Positions 34,974-43,267 are shown, counted from the stretch's first letter. The stretch: DNA of 58,638 nt from Methylomonas methanica (GCA_001644045.1 LUUF01000069.1:1-58638); one strand, 5' to 3'. The notes: generated by a model not told the origin, from the sequence alone. Program-made: numbers and translations.

Positions 34974-35645
34974 ATGAACGAGAAATTGTGGAAATTACAT
35001 TTTCCAGCCTTTATCGGTAGCGCGGATAAAGTGATAAAGCAATTAATGGACTCAGCGGTTTTGGTCAATCTACCTGCTCGTCAACAAGTCTTTTATCCTG
35101 GGAAGGTTTGCGATCATTATCTATTGATGTTATCAGGCAGTATTAAAGCACAGATTATTGCAGAGGATGGCCGAGAAATACTACTCTATCATGTGCTGGC
35201 AGGTGATTCTTGCGTGCTGACGACTTCCTGTTTACTTGGTGACAACAATTATCCTGCCGAAGGATATACAGAAACCGAAGTCAGTGCATTTGCCGTCCCT
35301 GCCCATATTTTTCATCGCTGTTTGGAGCAATCCACGTTTTTTCGTGAATTTGTATTCCGCAACTTTTCGAAACGATTAGCCGATGTCATCAAACGCATGG
35401 AGAGCATTTCGACAGGTACAGTCGACCAGAAGCTGGCAAAGTTACTGTTGGCAAGTGGTGAAAAAAGCCTGTATAAAACCCATAACGAGCTGGCCTTGGA
35501 ATTAGGCACAGCTCGTGAAGTGGTATCCCGCCATCTGAAACGCTTTGAAAGTTACGGTTGGTTAATATTGAGCAGAGGTTCTATTCAGAACATTAATTTT
35601 GAAGCATTAAATAAGATATTGGATTCTGGTAATCGTCAGTATTAG
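34974..35645 (+). CDS. Crp/Fnr-family transcription regulator
   Basis: The 223-residue protein has an N-terminal cyclic-nucleotide-binding-like domain (about 25-140, with FYPGKVCDHYLLMLSGSIKA and LYHVLAGDSCVLTTSCLLG) and a C-terminal winged helix (THNELALELGTAREVVSRHL, then FESYGWLILSRGSIQNIN). It lacks the N-terminal Cys cluster of FNR. Cys in the sensor pocket (CVLTTSC) could respond to redox or sulfur, but this is guesswork. It may control the adjacent cupin and carbonic anhydrase genes. Confidence 0.85.
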   Translation: MNEKLWKLHFPAFIGSADKVIKQLMDSAVLVNLPARQQVFYPGKVCDHYLLMLSGSIKAQIIAEDGREILLYHVLAGDSCVLTTSCLLGDNNYPAEGYTETEVSAFAVPAHIFHRCLEQSTFFREFVFRNFSKRLADVIKRMESISTGTVDQKLAKLLLASGEKSLYKTHNELALELGTAREVVSRHLKRFESYGWLILSRGSIQNINFEALNKILDSGNRQY

Positions 35646-35821
35646 CTATCCTGTTTAGCATCTTCTTTTTGCTCATTGCCGATAAACTTTAAAATAATAA
35701 ATCCAATTACAAATCCCAATACGGCAGCGAATACCAGCGGTAACGCAAATGGGATGTCGTGATGATCTCTAAGATTCATTTGTAAGACACTCGATGCAAA
35801 CATTAACATTAAATCTATCAT
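35642..35821 (-). CDS. Small membrane protein, 59 aa
   Basis: A 59-codon gene overlaps the end of the Crp-like gene by 4 bp, tail to tail. The product has an N-terminal hydrophobic stretch (MIDLMLMFASSVLQMN), a polar RDHHDIP loop and a helix (LPLVFAAVLGFVIGFIILKF), then a charged tail (GNEQKEDAKQDS). RBS TAGGAA precedes the ATG at good spacing. No family is recognised, but composition and RBS support a real small membrane protein. Confidence 0.55.
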   Translation of the reverse strand: MIDLMLMFASSVLQMNLRDHHDIPFALPLVFAAVLGFVIGFIILKFIGNEQKEDAKQDS

Positions 35822-36238
35822 TGGATTCCTACCTTATTATTGAAATATATAAAAGAGGCCTAAGTATTCTTCTGTGATAAACAACGTCAGAGTCTTTACA
35901 AGGCGATTCCAATATAAGTTGTAATGTCAGATTTATCAGTGACAAAGTCACAATCGTATGAAATTCTATTTTTAGCGGCCATCAGGTTAACTCTTCTTAG
36001 CAACAAAACGCCTGCTGAGCACCTATCAAAAAATTCGCATGTATTCAGTATTGCCAAGCTCTATGACTATGCGGCTTCGAAAAGATCACATGCCTGCCGA
36101 CTTGTTGCTAAGCGCTTATGCATGTCATGTCGATTTAGCAAGTTACAAGAATTGATGGTCTTTTTTAGTAGGGAATAAAAAGTTGCATAACAGGATCATT
36201 CCTAAGCCGATTACATGACGCTGGTTCTTGATAACAGC
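35822..36238. other. Spacer with no supported gene
   Basis: One 84-codon open frame (35924-36178) has no RBS and no recognisable motif and is not called. The left part must contain the promoter of the small minus-strand membrane protein. The rest is AT-rich and I see no strong hairpin. Confidence 0.4.
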
Positions 36239-36550
36239 TTATTTCACCGGATAAAACGGGGAAAGCATACCGATATTGGCATCTTGGGTAATGTCACCGT
36301 CAAACAATTTCACCGACAGATTACCGTTGACCTGTTTGGTAAAGGGAAGCAACAAACCGTCGATATAGTTTTGCGCATTCTCGATCGAATCGAATTCGTA
36401 AAAGCCGCCGACGGTTTTATTGTTAACGCCGCTTAGCCAGGTTTTCGATTTCAAACCCGGAAATTTCTTCATCTCGACATTGATAGCTTGCCAATCGATT
36501 TGCTCGAAAGGAATGGCAACCTGGAATTCCGCGTATAAAAATATTTTCAT
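36239..36550 (-). CDS. YdhR-like small protein
   Basis: The 103-residue protein resembles YdhR, a dimeric ferredoxin-like fold related to small monooxygenases. Marks are the FLYAEFQVAIPFEQIDWQAI start, FPGLKSKTWLSGVNNKTVGG and FYEFDSIENAQNYIDGLL. Function in the family is not established. It is the last gene of the minus-strand run behind the 38.35-kb sigma-54 promoter. Confidence 0.75.
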   Translation of the reverse strand: MKIFLYAEFQVAIPFEQIDWQAINVEMKKFPGLKSKTWLSGVNNKTVGGFYEFDSIENAQNYIDGLLLPFTKQVNGNLSVKLFDGDITQDANIGMLSPFYPVK

Positions 36551-36593
36551 CAGTCAGTCTCGGTAAGTAATTGAGTTATAGCCGGTTAAATGC

Positions 36594-37328
36594 TCAGAAT
36601 GGCTCTTTAAAAGGTCTTAAATCCAGTTCATGCGTCCACGCGCTGGGATGTTGTTGGTGTACCGCCCAATAGGTTTGGGCAATCGCCTCCAGGTTTAACA
36701 AGCCATCCGCACCTTTGGCGGCGACGAATCTGGAAAACTGCCGGTGTGCGCGCTCGCCGTTAATCACGCCATCGATGATGGCATGCACCACATGGATACC
36801 TTGCGGGCCAAATTCGCGTGCCATGCCTTGTGCCAAGGCCCGCACAGCGGCTTTGGCGGCGGCAAACGCGGTAAACGGCGGTTTCGCACGTAACGACGCA
36901 GTGGCGCCAGTAAAAAACAAGCTGCCTTGTTGTTGCGGCAACATGTGTTTGACGGCCTCGCGGCCGAACAGAAAAGCGCCGAGACTGTTTTGTTGCCACA
37001 AGGTGGTGAACATGGCCAGGTCGGTTTCCAGCAGCGGCGCGGCCAAATTACTATCGACATTGTAAGCCGCGATGTCCAAAATCCTGCCGCCAGCGCTGGC
37101 GGTCTCGAACAAGCGTTTTACGTCGCTTTCGTTGGTGGCATCAGCCACTACCGGGATAGCCATGCCACCCGCGTCGGCGATGGCGTCCGCCACCAGGGCC
37201 AGTTTCGCCGAACTGCGCCCTGCGATAACTACTGGCAAGCCTTCCGCCGCAAAACGCCGGGCCAACGCCGCTCCCAAGCCCTGTATCGGACCAACACCCA
37301 GCACCAGCGCCATTCTGTTCGTCGTCAT
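36594..37328 (-). CDS. Short-chain dehydrogenase/reductase
   Basis: The 244-residue SDR has an N-terminal cofactor site in a variant form (VLGVGPIQGLGAALARRFAA). The central part shows LFFTGATASLRAKPPFTAFA in place of the usual YxxxK. The Tyr of the catalytic motif is replaced (FTAFAAAKAA: Phe where Tyr is expected, Lys kept), so it may be a non-classical or inactive member. Substrate is unknown. Its ATG overlaps the stop of the truncated carbonic anhydrase frame, which may still couple its translation. Confidence 0.8.
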   Translation of the reverse strand: MTTNRMALVLGVGPIQGLGAALARRFAAEGLPVVIAGRSSAKLALVADAIADAGGMAIPVVADATNESDVKRLFETASAGGRILDIAAYNVDSNLAAPLLETDLAMFTTLWQQNSLGAFLFGREAVKHMLPQQQGSLFFTGATASLRAKPPFTAFAAAKAAVRALAQGMAREFGPQGIHVVHAIIDGVINGERAHRQFSRFVAAKGADGLLNLEAIAQTYWAVHQQHPSAWTHELDLRPFKEPF

Positions 37329-37594
37329 CAGCTTGCCCGTCCGGCCTCGGCAGCGGCGGGTATTTCCAGCAAGCGCCCGGATTTAACGTCGTAAATAAAG
37401 CGGTACACCGGAATATCTGCCGGTACCAATGGATGAGATTTGATACGTGCCACATCTTCCAAAACACTCTCCGTCTGATTGTTGATGGTTAACCAATTAA
37501 TATGTTTGCATTCTCGACAACCCGGACCTTCACAGCTATCGTGCCAGTCTGTCGCATCGACACGGGCGGTTTTCAGGCTCTTGCTGATCTATTC
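37328..37594 (-). pseudogene. Truncated beta-carbonic anhydrase (C-terminal half)
   Basis: On the minus strand the frame reads SLKTARVDATDWHDSCEGPG, then INWLTINNQTESVLEDVARI and [20 protein letters not shown], ending at 37328. This matches residues about 107-190 of the intact enzyme at 33.9 kb almost word for word. The N-terminal half with the zinc and catalytic residues is missing; a TAG precedes the fragment and the DUF938 gene ends 3 bp away. It is a remnant of a second carbonic anhydrase, cut at its 5' side. Confidence 0.85.
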
Positions 37595-37597
37595 CTG

Positions 37598-38251
37598 TTA
37601 CCCGCGGCCGAAAACCAAGGAAAAGTTATTGGCCGGCATGTCGATGATTTCCTTCAATACCATGCCATGGCTGGCGGCGGCTTTTTTTAGATCGGCAACG
37701 TCTTTCAAACCCCATTCCGGTACGTCGTATGAGGACAGGGTGCTATGAAATTCGGCGTTGGAATCGGTAGTGAAACTGCCTTCCACTTTGAAAGGTCCGT
37801 AAATCAATAAAATTCCATCTTCGTTAAGCAGATGCGAGGCGCATTCCATCATGCCGTCGGCAATTGAAATCGGCGCCACTTGAAAAATATTGATACAGAA
37901 AATGGCGTCGAAACTGCCTTTTTCGCCGGGGTTGAACCAGGTGTCGGGATCGGTCAAATCCAAATGCACCGGGTCGGCGATGTTGTCGTTGCCGTGGTCG
38001 CCGGTCAATTTCTTGATGTTATCAAATACTTCCTGATCCTTGTCGGTCGGATGGAAGTGTAAGTGATCGAAATGCGGTGCGAAAAAATTGATATGCATGC
38101 CGCTGCCTGTGGCCATTTCCAACACCCGGCCTTTGTCCTTGGGGAGTTTTTCTTTTAACACGCCCAAGATCGGTTCGCGGTTGCGATTGCCGGCCCAGGC
38201 TACATATTCGCTCAGCGGGTGCGGGTTCAATGGCGGTTTGTTGTCACTCAT
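37598..38251 (-). CDS. DUF938 SAM-dependent methyltransferase-like protein
   Basis: The 217-residue protein has the DUF938 pattern: VAWAGNRNREPILGVLKEKL, the SAM motif VLEMATGSGMHINFFAPHF, then LHFHPTDKDQEVFDNIKKL and FCINIFQVAPISIADGMMEC. Its substrate is unknown. It is the first gene behind the -24/-12 promoter at 38348-38364 and has RBS GAGGAG. It is followed by the carbonic anhydrase fragment, the SDR and the YdhR-like gene. Confidence 0.85.
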   Translation of the reverse strand: MSDNKPPLNPHPLSEYVAWAGNRNREPILGVLKEKLPKDKGRVLEMATGSGMHINFFAPHFDHLHFHPTDKDQEVFDNIKKLTGDHGNDNIADPVHLDLTDPDTWFNPGEKGSFDAIFCINIFQVAPISIADGMMECASHLLNEDGILLIYGPFKVEGSFTTDSNAEFHSTLSSYDVPEWGLKDVADLKKAAASHGMVLKEIIDMPANNFSLVFGRG

Positions 38252-38347
38252 GATGATCTCCTCGAAAGATGTTTTATAGTTTTAGTGTTCAGCCAAGTTC
38301 AATGGCTGGCTGTGAAAGCCTTCTATGGCGCTTTCCGTTTGTAGTAG

Positions 38348-38364
38348 AGCAATCCATGGGCCAA
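38348..38364 (-). promoter_or_regulatory. Sigma-54 promoter of the DUF938 run
   Basis: On the minus strand TTGGCCCATGGATTGCT places GG and GC exactly 12 bp apart, a very good -24/-12 match. It reads into the DUF938 gene and away from the divergent sigma-54 activator gene. Confidence 0.75.
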
Positions 38365-38365
38365 T

Positions 38366-38461
38366 ATTTTTATAGGCTAGATCCTATAAAAATCAGATGC
38401 TTAGAAAATCACAATGGGTGGCGTAGTGAAATTATGCTTCAATATGTGAAATTAAATTTCA
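38366..38461. promoter_or_regulatory. Palindromes between the sigma-54 activator and its likely target
   Basis: A perfect inverted repeat with 11-bp arms ATTTTTATAGG/CCTATAAAAAT lies at 38366-38393, next to the -24 element. A palindrome TGAAATTAAATTTCA lies at 38447-38461, and an imperfect copy TGAAATTATGCTTCA at 38427-38441, 20 bp away. The latter two are about 65-100 bp from the promoter, the usual place for enhancer sites. The first could bind a second regulator. Confidence 0.6.
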
Positions 38462-38476
38462 TTTTTCAAAGACTTT

Positions 38477-40027
38477 ATGAGCGGACACGATTTTTCCCAG
38501 ATTTCGCCGGTGTTTTTCCTGCAAACCTTCATCCTGGAGCTGATGCATGCCTGCGAGCAGGAGGGTGGCGATTATTGCGAATTGCTGATCGAACGGATTG
38601 CCAAGAGTGCCGGACTGTACTTCGAGCAGACCTATCGGGATGAATATCAACGCCAAGGCGAATTGGGCAATGAAGAGTATATCGATTTGATTCTGGCCCT
38701 TAAAAATCATATCGGCGGTAACTTTTCCTTGGCCTCGGTCGAGGCCGGCACCATTACTGTGGTGAATAGCCGATGTCCGTTCGGCGACGGTGTGACTAAT
38801 TTTCCGGAGTTGTGCCGGATGACCTCCAGCGTGTTCGGCGGAATTGCCGCCCGCAACTTTGGATACGCCAAAGTCGAAATTCGGCAGAGCATCGCCAAGC
38901 AAAACGGCGGTTGTGAAGTGTGTATTCACACCCAGCGCGATAGCGCCGTTGATAAGCCGGGTTTGGAATATCGGCGTGAAGATCAACCGGAAGAAAAGCA
39001 AGAAATGGCGGCGCTGCATTCGCGCATAGAAGAACGAATGCGAAACGTCTGGTGGAGTTTGCCCAAACAACATGCGGCCAAACCGGCCCCGGCCATCATC
39101 GCCAAATCGCCGGCGATGCAAAAAGTGCTGCAGCAAGTGGAAGTCATTGCCCCGACCAAGGCCACGGTGTTGATCAACGGCGAAACCGGCGTCGGTAAAG
39201 AATTGATTGCCCGGGCCATACACGCGATGAGCGACCGTGGCCACAAGCCGTTCGTGGCAATCAATTGCGGTGCCATTCCGGAAAGTCTGATCGAAAGTGC
39301 GCTGTTCGGCCACGAGAAAGGGGCCTTTACCGGCGCTATCGAAGTGCATCAAGGCTTTTTCGAACGCGCCGAGGGCGGCACCTTGTTTCTGGACGAAGTG
39401 GATGCCTTATCGCCGGCAGCGCAAACGCGTCTGTTGCGGGTGATTCAGGAGGGCGAGATGGAAAGGGTCGGCGGCAAACACACCTTGCATGTCGATGTGC
39501 GTATCGTATCCGCCAGTAATCGCTCCTTGGAGCAACACGTCGAGCAGGGTTTGTTTCGGCAGGATTTATTTTATCGTCTGAACGTGGTGCGGTTATGGAT
39601 ACCGCCGTTGGCGCAGCGCCCGGAAGACCTGCCGCATCTGGTGCAGTTGATTCTGAAGCGTCTGAATGAAAAATATTCGAAAAATGTGCAGTCGGTCAAT
39701 CGCGAGGTGATGGGAAAAATCCGCGCTTACACCTGGCCCGGCAATATTCGCGAGCTGGAAAATGCCTTGGAGAGAGGTGTGTTATTCTGCAAAGGTAATG
39801 AATTGACTAGCCTAGAATTGGATCAACAACCAGTTGCCGATAAGGTCAACGACTGGAACACGCACAAGCAAAACATACTAACTCAGGCGGAACAAGCATT
39901 CCTGAAGCAAGCGATGCAAAGCCATCGCGGTGACGTCAAACAAGTCGCGGATGCCATGGGCCTGACGCCTAGAGCAGTATACGGCAAGCTGAAAAGATAC
40001 GGCATTAACTCAGGCCAATTCAGATAG
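38477..40027 (+). CDS. Sigma-54 activator with MetOD1-type sensor
   Basis: The 516-residue protein has an N-terminal domain (about 10-155) like 'methanogen output domain 1' sensors, with four Cys: Cys100 (SRCPFGDG), Cys113 (ELCRM), Cys146 and Cys149 (GGCEVCIHT). These could bind a metal or iron-sulfur cluster. The AAA+ domain has Walker A GETGVGKE (235-242) and the GAFTGA loop. A Fis-type HTH (DVKQVADAMGLTPRAVYGKL) ends the protein. It faces the DUF938 run and very likely activates it. The signal is unknown. Confidence 0.85.
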   Translation: MSGHDFSQISPVFFLQTFILELMHACEQEGGDYCELLIERIAKSAGLYFEQTYRDEYQRQGELGNEEYIDLILALKNHIGGNFSLASVEAGTITVVNSRCPFGDGVTNFPELCRMTSSVFGGIAARNFGYAKVEIRQSIAKQNGGCEVCIHTQRDSAVDKPGLEYRREDQPEEKQEMAALHSRIEERMRNVWWSLPKQHAAKPAPAIIAKSPAMQKVLQQVEVIAPTKATVLINGETGVGKELIARAIHAMSDRGHKPFVAINCGAIPESLIESALFGHEKGAFTGAIEVHQGFFERAEGGTLFLDEVDALSPAAQTRLLRVIQEGEMERVGGKHTLHVDVRIVSASNRSLEQHVEQGLFRQDLFYRLNVVRLWIPPLAQRPEDLPHLVQLILKRLNEKYSKNVQSVNREVMGKIRAYTWPGNIRELENALERGVLFCKGNELTSLELDQQPVADKVNDWNTHKQNILTQAEQAFLKQAMQSHRGDVKQVADAMGLTPRAVYGKLKRYGINSGQFR

Positions 40028-40043
40028 CTGAATCTTGCATAAA

Positions 40044-40075
40044 GCTCCTCGAAATGACGACTGACAAAGAGGAGC
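40044..40075 (+). terminator. Possible hairpin after the sigma-54 activator
   Basis: Arms GCTCCTC and GAGGAGC with an 18-base loop follow the stop codon by 16 bp. There is no T-run, so termination is uncertain. Confidence 0.35.
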
Positions 40076-40239
40076 AAAGAGCCTGAGCATTCGGAAAACT
40101 CCCGTTGTTTCCAATCCGTATCGGCCCATCAGTTTCACCAAATTAGCCATATTTCAATGAACTAGCTAGAGCCGTTGAGCTAGACAATCCTGATTTTTAG
40201 AAATAAGCTGAGGGTTTTGAAAATACTCAGGAGTAGCTC

Positions 40240-40392
40240 ATGGATATTGCTTGTTATCGCGGCATGCCAAAATTCGTCGGTGCTTTTATTGAAGCGTTAT
40301 ATCAAAACCCAACCCAATTGTTTGTCGCTATGGCAGGTATAGCAGTGGTGGTAGGTCTTTGGTGGTATAAGGTTAATAACAAAGCGGAGTAA
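40240..40392 (+). CDS. Small single-pass membrane protein, 50 aa
   Basis: The ATG at 40240 has RBS CAGGAG at good spacing. The product is MDIACYRGMPKFVGAFIEAL, a short polar YQNPTQ segment, then a helix (LFVAMAGIAVVVGLWWY) and a basic tail. The layout resembles small subunits of membrane complexes. It lies 95 bp upstream of the DUF4405/cytochrome c fusion gene and may go with it. No family is recognised. Confidence 0.55.
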   Translation: MDIACYRGMPKFVGAFIEALYQNPTQLFVAMAGIAVVVGLWWYKVNNKAE

Positions 40393-40487
40393 TTTCGTAT
40401 TTGGTGAATTAAGGTAGTGTGTGGCATTGATGTGATGGCATTCTCTTCATTAAACGCATACACCTTTGACTAATACAACGACCGAAC

Positions 40488-41231
40488 ATGAATCGTACCC
40501 TCGTTAATGTAATCATCGATTTGGTTGCGGCTCTGCTGTTTTTAGGAATGATTGCCACAGGCTATTTGTTACGTTTTCCCTTGCCGCCAGGTAGTAACAA
40601 GACCCTGACTTTATGGGGTTTGAGCCGGCATCAATGGGGCAATATCCATTTTTGGATCAGCTTGGGGCTTTTAGCTATCCTCATGATCCATCTGGCACTC
40701 CACTGGAATTGGATTGTTACGGTTATCGGTAAGCGTTGCCACCTTCTAAAAACATTGCAGCCTTCGTTAGTTCATAGCGCGATCTGGACCCTTGGCGTAC
40801 TTATAATGCTGTGTGTCGCGTTCGGCTGGCTTGCCCAGCGGGATGTTAAAGCATTACCTCAGCCCATCTGTTCATCTGTGTCTAGTAATGATCAAGTCGA
40901 AACACAGAATCCTGATTTACATACAGCTGAGTCAATCACACCTCAAGCTAAAACCTTGGTTTGGGACGATATATACCCAATTTTTGCAACTAACTGTCTA
41001 GATTGCCACGGTCCACGGAAGCAATACGCGGGGTTTCGAGTCGACCGTTTAGATAATTTTTTCAAAAATGACGTTCACCCATCTTTAGTTATGCCAGGAC
41101 AGAGTAGCCAAAGCACTCTTATTCCTATCATTTCGGGTACGAGAACTATTATGGCGATGGCTGAAAGACATAAGCTTTCTGAATCAGAAGTATCTCGTAT
41201 CTCAACCTGGATTGACCAAGGGGCGAAATAA
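40488..41231 (+). CDS. DUF4405-type membrane domain fused to a c-type cytochrome
   Basis: The 247-residue protein has four membrane segments in its first 125 residues, with His residues (LSRHQWGNIHFWISLGLLAI and MIHLALHWNWIV) placed as in DUF4405/b561-like domains that may bind haem b. The C-terminal part has one CxxCH site (FATNCLDCHGPRKQYAGFRV) and a planctomycete-type cytochrome pattern (RISTWIDQGAK). A quinone-linked or periplasmic electron-transfer role is likely. No partner enzyme is adjacent. Confidence 0.75.
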   Translation: MNRTLVNVIIDLVAALLFLGMIATGYLLRFPLPPGSNKTLTLWGLSRHQWGNIHFWISLGLLAILMIHLALHWNWIVTVIGKRCHLLKTLQPSLVHSAIWTLGVLIMLCVAFGWLAQRDVKALPQPICSSVSSNDQVETQNPDLHTAESITPQAKTLVWDDIYPIFATNCLDCHGPRKQYAGFRVDRLDNFFKNDVHPSLVMPGQSSQSTLIPIISGTRTIMAMAERHKLSESEVSRISTWIDQGAK

Positions 41232-42159
41232 CAATACGTTTCATGTAAAAAACCATCAAATTTGAAAAGTCCAACCATATTGTCTTATTAAGACGTGAAC
41301 CGTATCTTTCTTAGAGATGAGCTTGGATAGTGTGGCACTATTAGCGGATATTGCCGATAAACATCCCGCTCAAACCCGTTTTTCGAAGTTTAAAACTTTA
41401 AAAAGCATCAAACCCAAAGGGAAAATTCTGCAAAGTACAAACAAATTAAGCCTTGTTTATCATTGCTATCCAAGCGTGAGCGTTTATGCTGATTCCCACA
41501 GTAACCGGCAGCTTCCAAGTTAAAATCCGCCATTTGTGACTGAACTTTTTCAGATACTTGAATGGCTCAAAGTGGCCGTAGTGACGCGGTCATAATGTTA
41601 ATTTGCTTGCCGAATACCTGACATTCGGTTGAGTTACCAACACCTGAACTATTGAAATTGGATAGTGAGCCCGACGGAAGGGCAATGGCCGAACAGGATC
41701 ATTCAACCCCTGCTTGTGGTTTATTGGATCGGCTCGTGTACACATTCACCCATCAGATTTGAGCCTGAAACTGGTCGCTTGATCACGACAGGAACATTGC
41801 TCCAGTGACCGCCAATCCAAGGCATAAACTGTCGGCTTTGAAACTCGAAATATCGCAATGATGGCCATGCCCAAGCCCCGCACACCGCCGCCGCCTCGAC
41901 CGGGCTGGAATTACGACGCCTATTTCCTTGCGTAGTTGGCCAAGGCCAAGGAACAAAAGGTAGCAGTTGTGGGGTAAGGTTTCGTTCCTCATCATCGGCC
42001 AAATCGGAACCAGAAGTTCCGTTTTGCCAGTCCATCAAACACCGCTCGCTTCGCTAATTTACCGGGCTGAGCTGTTTTGGAATGCCATCCCGCACTTAGC
42101 TGAGCTCATCCAAAAGCGAACCACAGGAGTTCGCTTTTACAACATGTCGGCCCGCAAAT
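41232..42159. other. Gene-poor region left of the tRNA-Asn scar
   Basis: No intact gene can be supported. On the plus strand a short decayed frame near 41860-41980 encodes MAMPKPRTPPPPRPGWNYDA before a stop. A 68-codon open frame at 41317-41523 has only a weak RBS. The stretch is best read as remnants of former insertions. Confidence 0.45.
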
Positions 42160-42474
42160 TTACTGGGTTTCAGGCAAAAACCGTGATGACGTCGGTAATG
42201 CCGACATCAAGGGTTTGCGTAATGCGCAGAGCCACTTCTTCAGTAACGCAAATTTTGCGCTGCCTATAACCATTTCGTCATACGCTCGAATAACATGCAG
42301 ATGGTATTTGGCACTGATCCACATGGCGTAGGCGTAGACCATTTCTTTGCAAACGAACGCACCAAGCCCTTGTTTTGAAATAATTCCTGGAATTCCAGTT
42401 ATTGACTTCTCAGACTCAAGCAGATCAATTAAGTCGGCGGCCTGTTGGGTTATCTCCCATTTTCCCGGCTGCGA
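42160..42474 (-). pseudogene. KilA-N domain gene remnant
   Basis: The minus strand encodes WEITQQAADLIDLLESEKSI, then GLGAFVCKEMVYAYAMWISA and KYHLHVIRAYDEMVIG, the core of a KilA-N domain. An upstream stop cuts the N-terminus and no start is visible. After MVIG the family match ends, and a different frame (VTEEVALRITQTLDVGITDV) takes over, pointing to a fusion or frameshift. It is a phage-derived remnant near the tRNA scar. Confidence 0.75.
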
Positions 42475-42601
42475 TCAATCGTCATTGAACGCAATAGTAA
42501 GTATTTCGGGGGAGAAATGGCTTAGTGTGGCGGTTTCCGGTTGCTCTTAGTTAGCAACCATATTTACACTAGGACTTCATCAATCATGGAAACTAAACCA
42601 A

Positions 42602-42865
42602 ATGGCTATTTATCGCAAAGATCATGTCGACCCGTATTTGAAAGAATTAGAATCCTATTATTGGAATGTACGTCGCGCTGTCGAAGGCGATACACCTAAT
42701 CCAAACCTTGCACATCAGTATCATGCCTCACCTGATGAGTTTGCTAAGCATTATTGCGATATTGACATGGATCGCGTCGAACGAGAGCTTGGTAGATTTA
42801 AGGCCACAGTTGACGGGTTAAAACAACTTAAGAAAAAAGCATCAAAATCCACACATAGGCCCTGA
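42602..42865 (+). CDS. Unknown protein, 87 aa
   Basis: An open frame of 87 residues with normal codon use starts at 42602. The product is soluble, starts MAIYRKDHVDPYLKELESYY and has a mid segment HYCDIDMDRVERELGRFKA. No strong RBS is seen and no family is recognised. It is the last gene before the tRNA scar. Confidence 0.4.
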   Translation: MAIYRKDHVDPYLKELESYYWNVRRAVEGDTPNPNLAHQYHASPDEFAKHYCDIDMDRVERELGRFKATVDGLKQLKKKASKSTHRP

Positions 42866-43025
42866 AGACAATCAACCAAGAGACTCTCACCATACGCAAT
42901 TACTTTTACACTGGCTTTGGGGGCACTCGTTTATCTTAGACCTGCTTAATTTTGGCGGTGTTCATCTTTGTTTATAACTTGGTATTCGAAACGCCTACAT
43001 AATGCCTACAAATTTTCTATAGGCC

Positions 43026-43060
43026 AAAAAAAAGGCTTTAGGTCTTAACCTAAAGCCTTG
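43026..43060 (-). terminator. Terminator of the original tRNA-Asn gene
   Basis: Perfect 11-bp arms AAGGCTTTAGG/CCTAAAGCCTT with a 6-base loop lie just downstream (minus strand) of the tRNA fragment and are followed by a T-run. It shows that sequence left of 43068 is the original chromosomal flank of the tRNA gene. Confidence 0.85.
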
Positions 43061-43067
43061 ATTTATT

Positions 43068-43117
43068 TGGCTCCCCCGGACGGGCTCGAACCGCCGACCT
43101 AGTGATTAACAGTCGCT
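43068..43117 (-). other. 3' half of tRNA-Asn(GUU): attachment site
   Basis: The minus strand carries the anticodon arm (loop CTGTTAA, anticodon GTT), variable loop, a complete T-arm (loop TTCGAGC), the 3' acceptor strand CGGGGGA and CCA. The D-arm and 5' acceptor strand are missing. The 5' side of the anticodon stem has one mismatch (AGCGA against TCACT), so tRNA identity ends near the anticodon loop. This is the tRNA-derived repeat left at one end of an integrated element. Confidence 0.85.
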
Positions 43118-43267
43118 AAGGCTTATGCTACCACGCATTTCCGTATGTTGCAGAATTTTCCTAAATACCCGATTATATTGAACTTTATAACATCATCCGT
43201 TCATGGTTGTTTCATTCTGTGACCTTATGTTGCGGAATTCAAGTGACCACAAAGTGACCACGAAATC

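Noticed and set aside
35924..36178. 84-codon plus-strand open frame
   Set aside because: No RBS, unusual composition, no family and no coupling to neighbours.
38459..39352. Minus-strand open frame opposite the second sigma-54 activator
   Set aside because: It is a shadow of an AAA+ gene and is His/Arg-rich without any domain.
41721..42038. Minus-strand open frame of 105 codons in the gene-poor region
   Set aside because: Composition is Trp/Pro/Arg-rich and not protein-like, no RBS, no family; the opposite strand carries a more plausible decayed frame.
43068..43150. Complete tRNA-Asn gene
   Set aside because: No D-arm and no TCCCCCG acceptor strand to pair with the 3' CGGGGGA; only the 3' half is present.
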